NCBI GenBank assembly: GCA_020860745.1
Contig: JAJBTR010000425.1
Span: forward strand, 1,195 to 14,967
DNA: 13,773 bases
Direction: 5' to 3'
Origin: Lachnospiraceae bacterium
GTDB lineage: Bacteria; Bacillota; Clostridia; Lachnospirales; Lachnospiraceae
Shown: one piece after another, positions 13,503-13,773 of the stretch
How the letters are laid out: each line of letters starts with the position of its first letter
Position numbering within the stretch: position 1 is the stretch's first letter
Program-made: the position numbers and the translations under genes
Notes under the pieces: generated by a model
Databases searched by the model: none
What the model was told of the DNA's origin: nothing
The model's input: only the letters and a program-made list of their open reading frames with translations

Positions 13503-13773
13503 TCAGTTATAAAACCCTGTCCAATCAGAAAACAACCCGTCGTTCTGTTCCTCCATCGCCTTGATCGCTTCATATGCAAATTCACAAAACGGTGTCGGCA
13601 CATGGAATTCCTTTCCAATTCGGATGATCGTCCCGGCAAACATCTCTATCTCTGTATGCCGTCCTGCCCATAGTGTTCCCTGCGCTCTCCATCCGCAATT
13701 ACCCAGGGATTTTCTCCCAGCTTTTCTGAGAGTCCCCAGAGAACATATGCCCCCACGGCACCGCTGCCCATAA
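13503..13773 (-). pseudogene. Ketopantoate-reductase-like gene with central deletion, partial
   Basis: The gene enters from beyond the right edge. Its first visible codons read MGSGAVGAYVLWGLSEKLGE and then WVIADGERREHYGQDG, a Rossmann GxGxxG start of the PanE/ApbA family, in a frame that ends at TAG 13646. A second frame supplies the family's C-terminal end: LWAGRHTEIEMFAG, TIIRIGKEFHVPTPF and AYEAIKAMEEQ, to TGA 13503. About 190 central residues are missing, judging by the family's usual length of roughly 300, and the two parts meet out of frame near 13650-13690. A functional NADPH-dependent reductase is therefore not possible. A first Met at 13771 is probably internal. Confidence 0.7.

Overview
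The window looks like a chromosomal accessory region of a Gram-positive, mid-GC Bacillota, most likely a Lachnospiraceae-type gut clostridium. The grounds are AGGAGG-type ribosome binding sites, an alanine-rich surface protein with a sortase-like tail, zinc-ribbon envelope proteins, ECF-like promoters, and a PD-(D/E)XK domain of the kind found in DUF1703 proteins. Assignment to a genus is not possible from the sequence alone. Except for one XRE regulator, all supported genes are on the minus strand.

Right flank (about 11.8-13.8 kb). Read on the minus strand, this holds a ketopantoate-reductase-like pseudogene with its middle missing, the C-terminal end of a histidine phosphatase, an intact AAA-type NTPase/CYTH fusion, and a divergent receiver-domain protein that overlaps or almost abuts it.

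Centre right (about 7.1-11.7 kb). This holds a small serine-rich secreted or lipoprotein gene with a Cys3His knuckle, a frameshifted 39-codon CxxC mini-gene ending in a strong terminator, a 1050-aa coiled-coil surface protein with an internal CAP-like domain, a 66-aa orphan gene, and a divergently oriented XRE regulator.

Left half (about 0.1-6.45 kb). This is a minus-strand run that may be one operon: an acidic lipoprotein; a zinc-ribbon protein of unknown function; a zinc-ribbon/two-TM protein; a zinc-ribbon ECF-like sigma factor tethered to a transmembrane and extracellular region; and a zinc-ribbon/PD-(D/E)XK protein. Four of the five are interrupted as sequenced: three by one-base homopolymer changes (one of these also by an amber codon) and one by an early nonsense codon. 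About 215 bp, comprising the end of one gene, the intergenic leader and the first 25 codons with the zinc ribbon, occurs twice in front of two unrelated effectors (sigma factor and nuclease).

The lipoprotein heading the operon and the large surface protein have matching ECF-like promoters, GCAAACTT-N15-CGTCTTATA, with identical spacing. The simplest model is that the membrane-tethered sigma factor encoded here drives both, making an envelope-sensing regulon that controls its own operon; this is inference. A 60-bp direct repeat (57/60 identical) lies at both ends of the 11.6-kb block and may mark an island boundary or past recombination. No tRNA, rRNA, CRISPR array or intact transposase was found.
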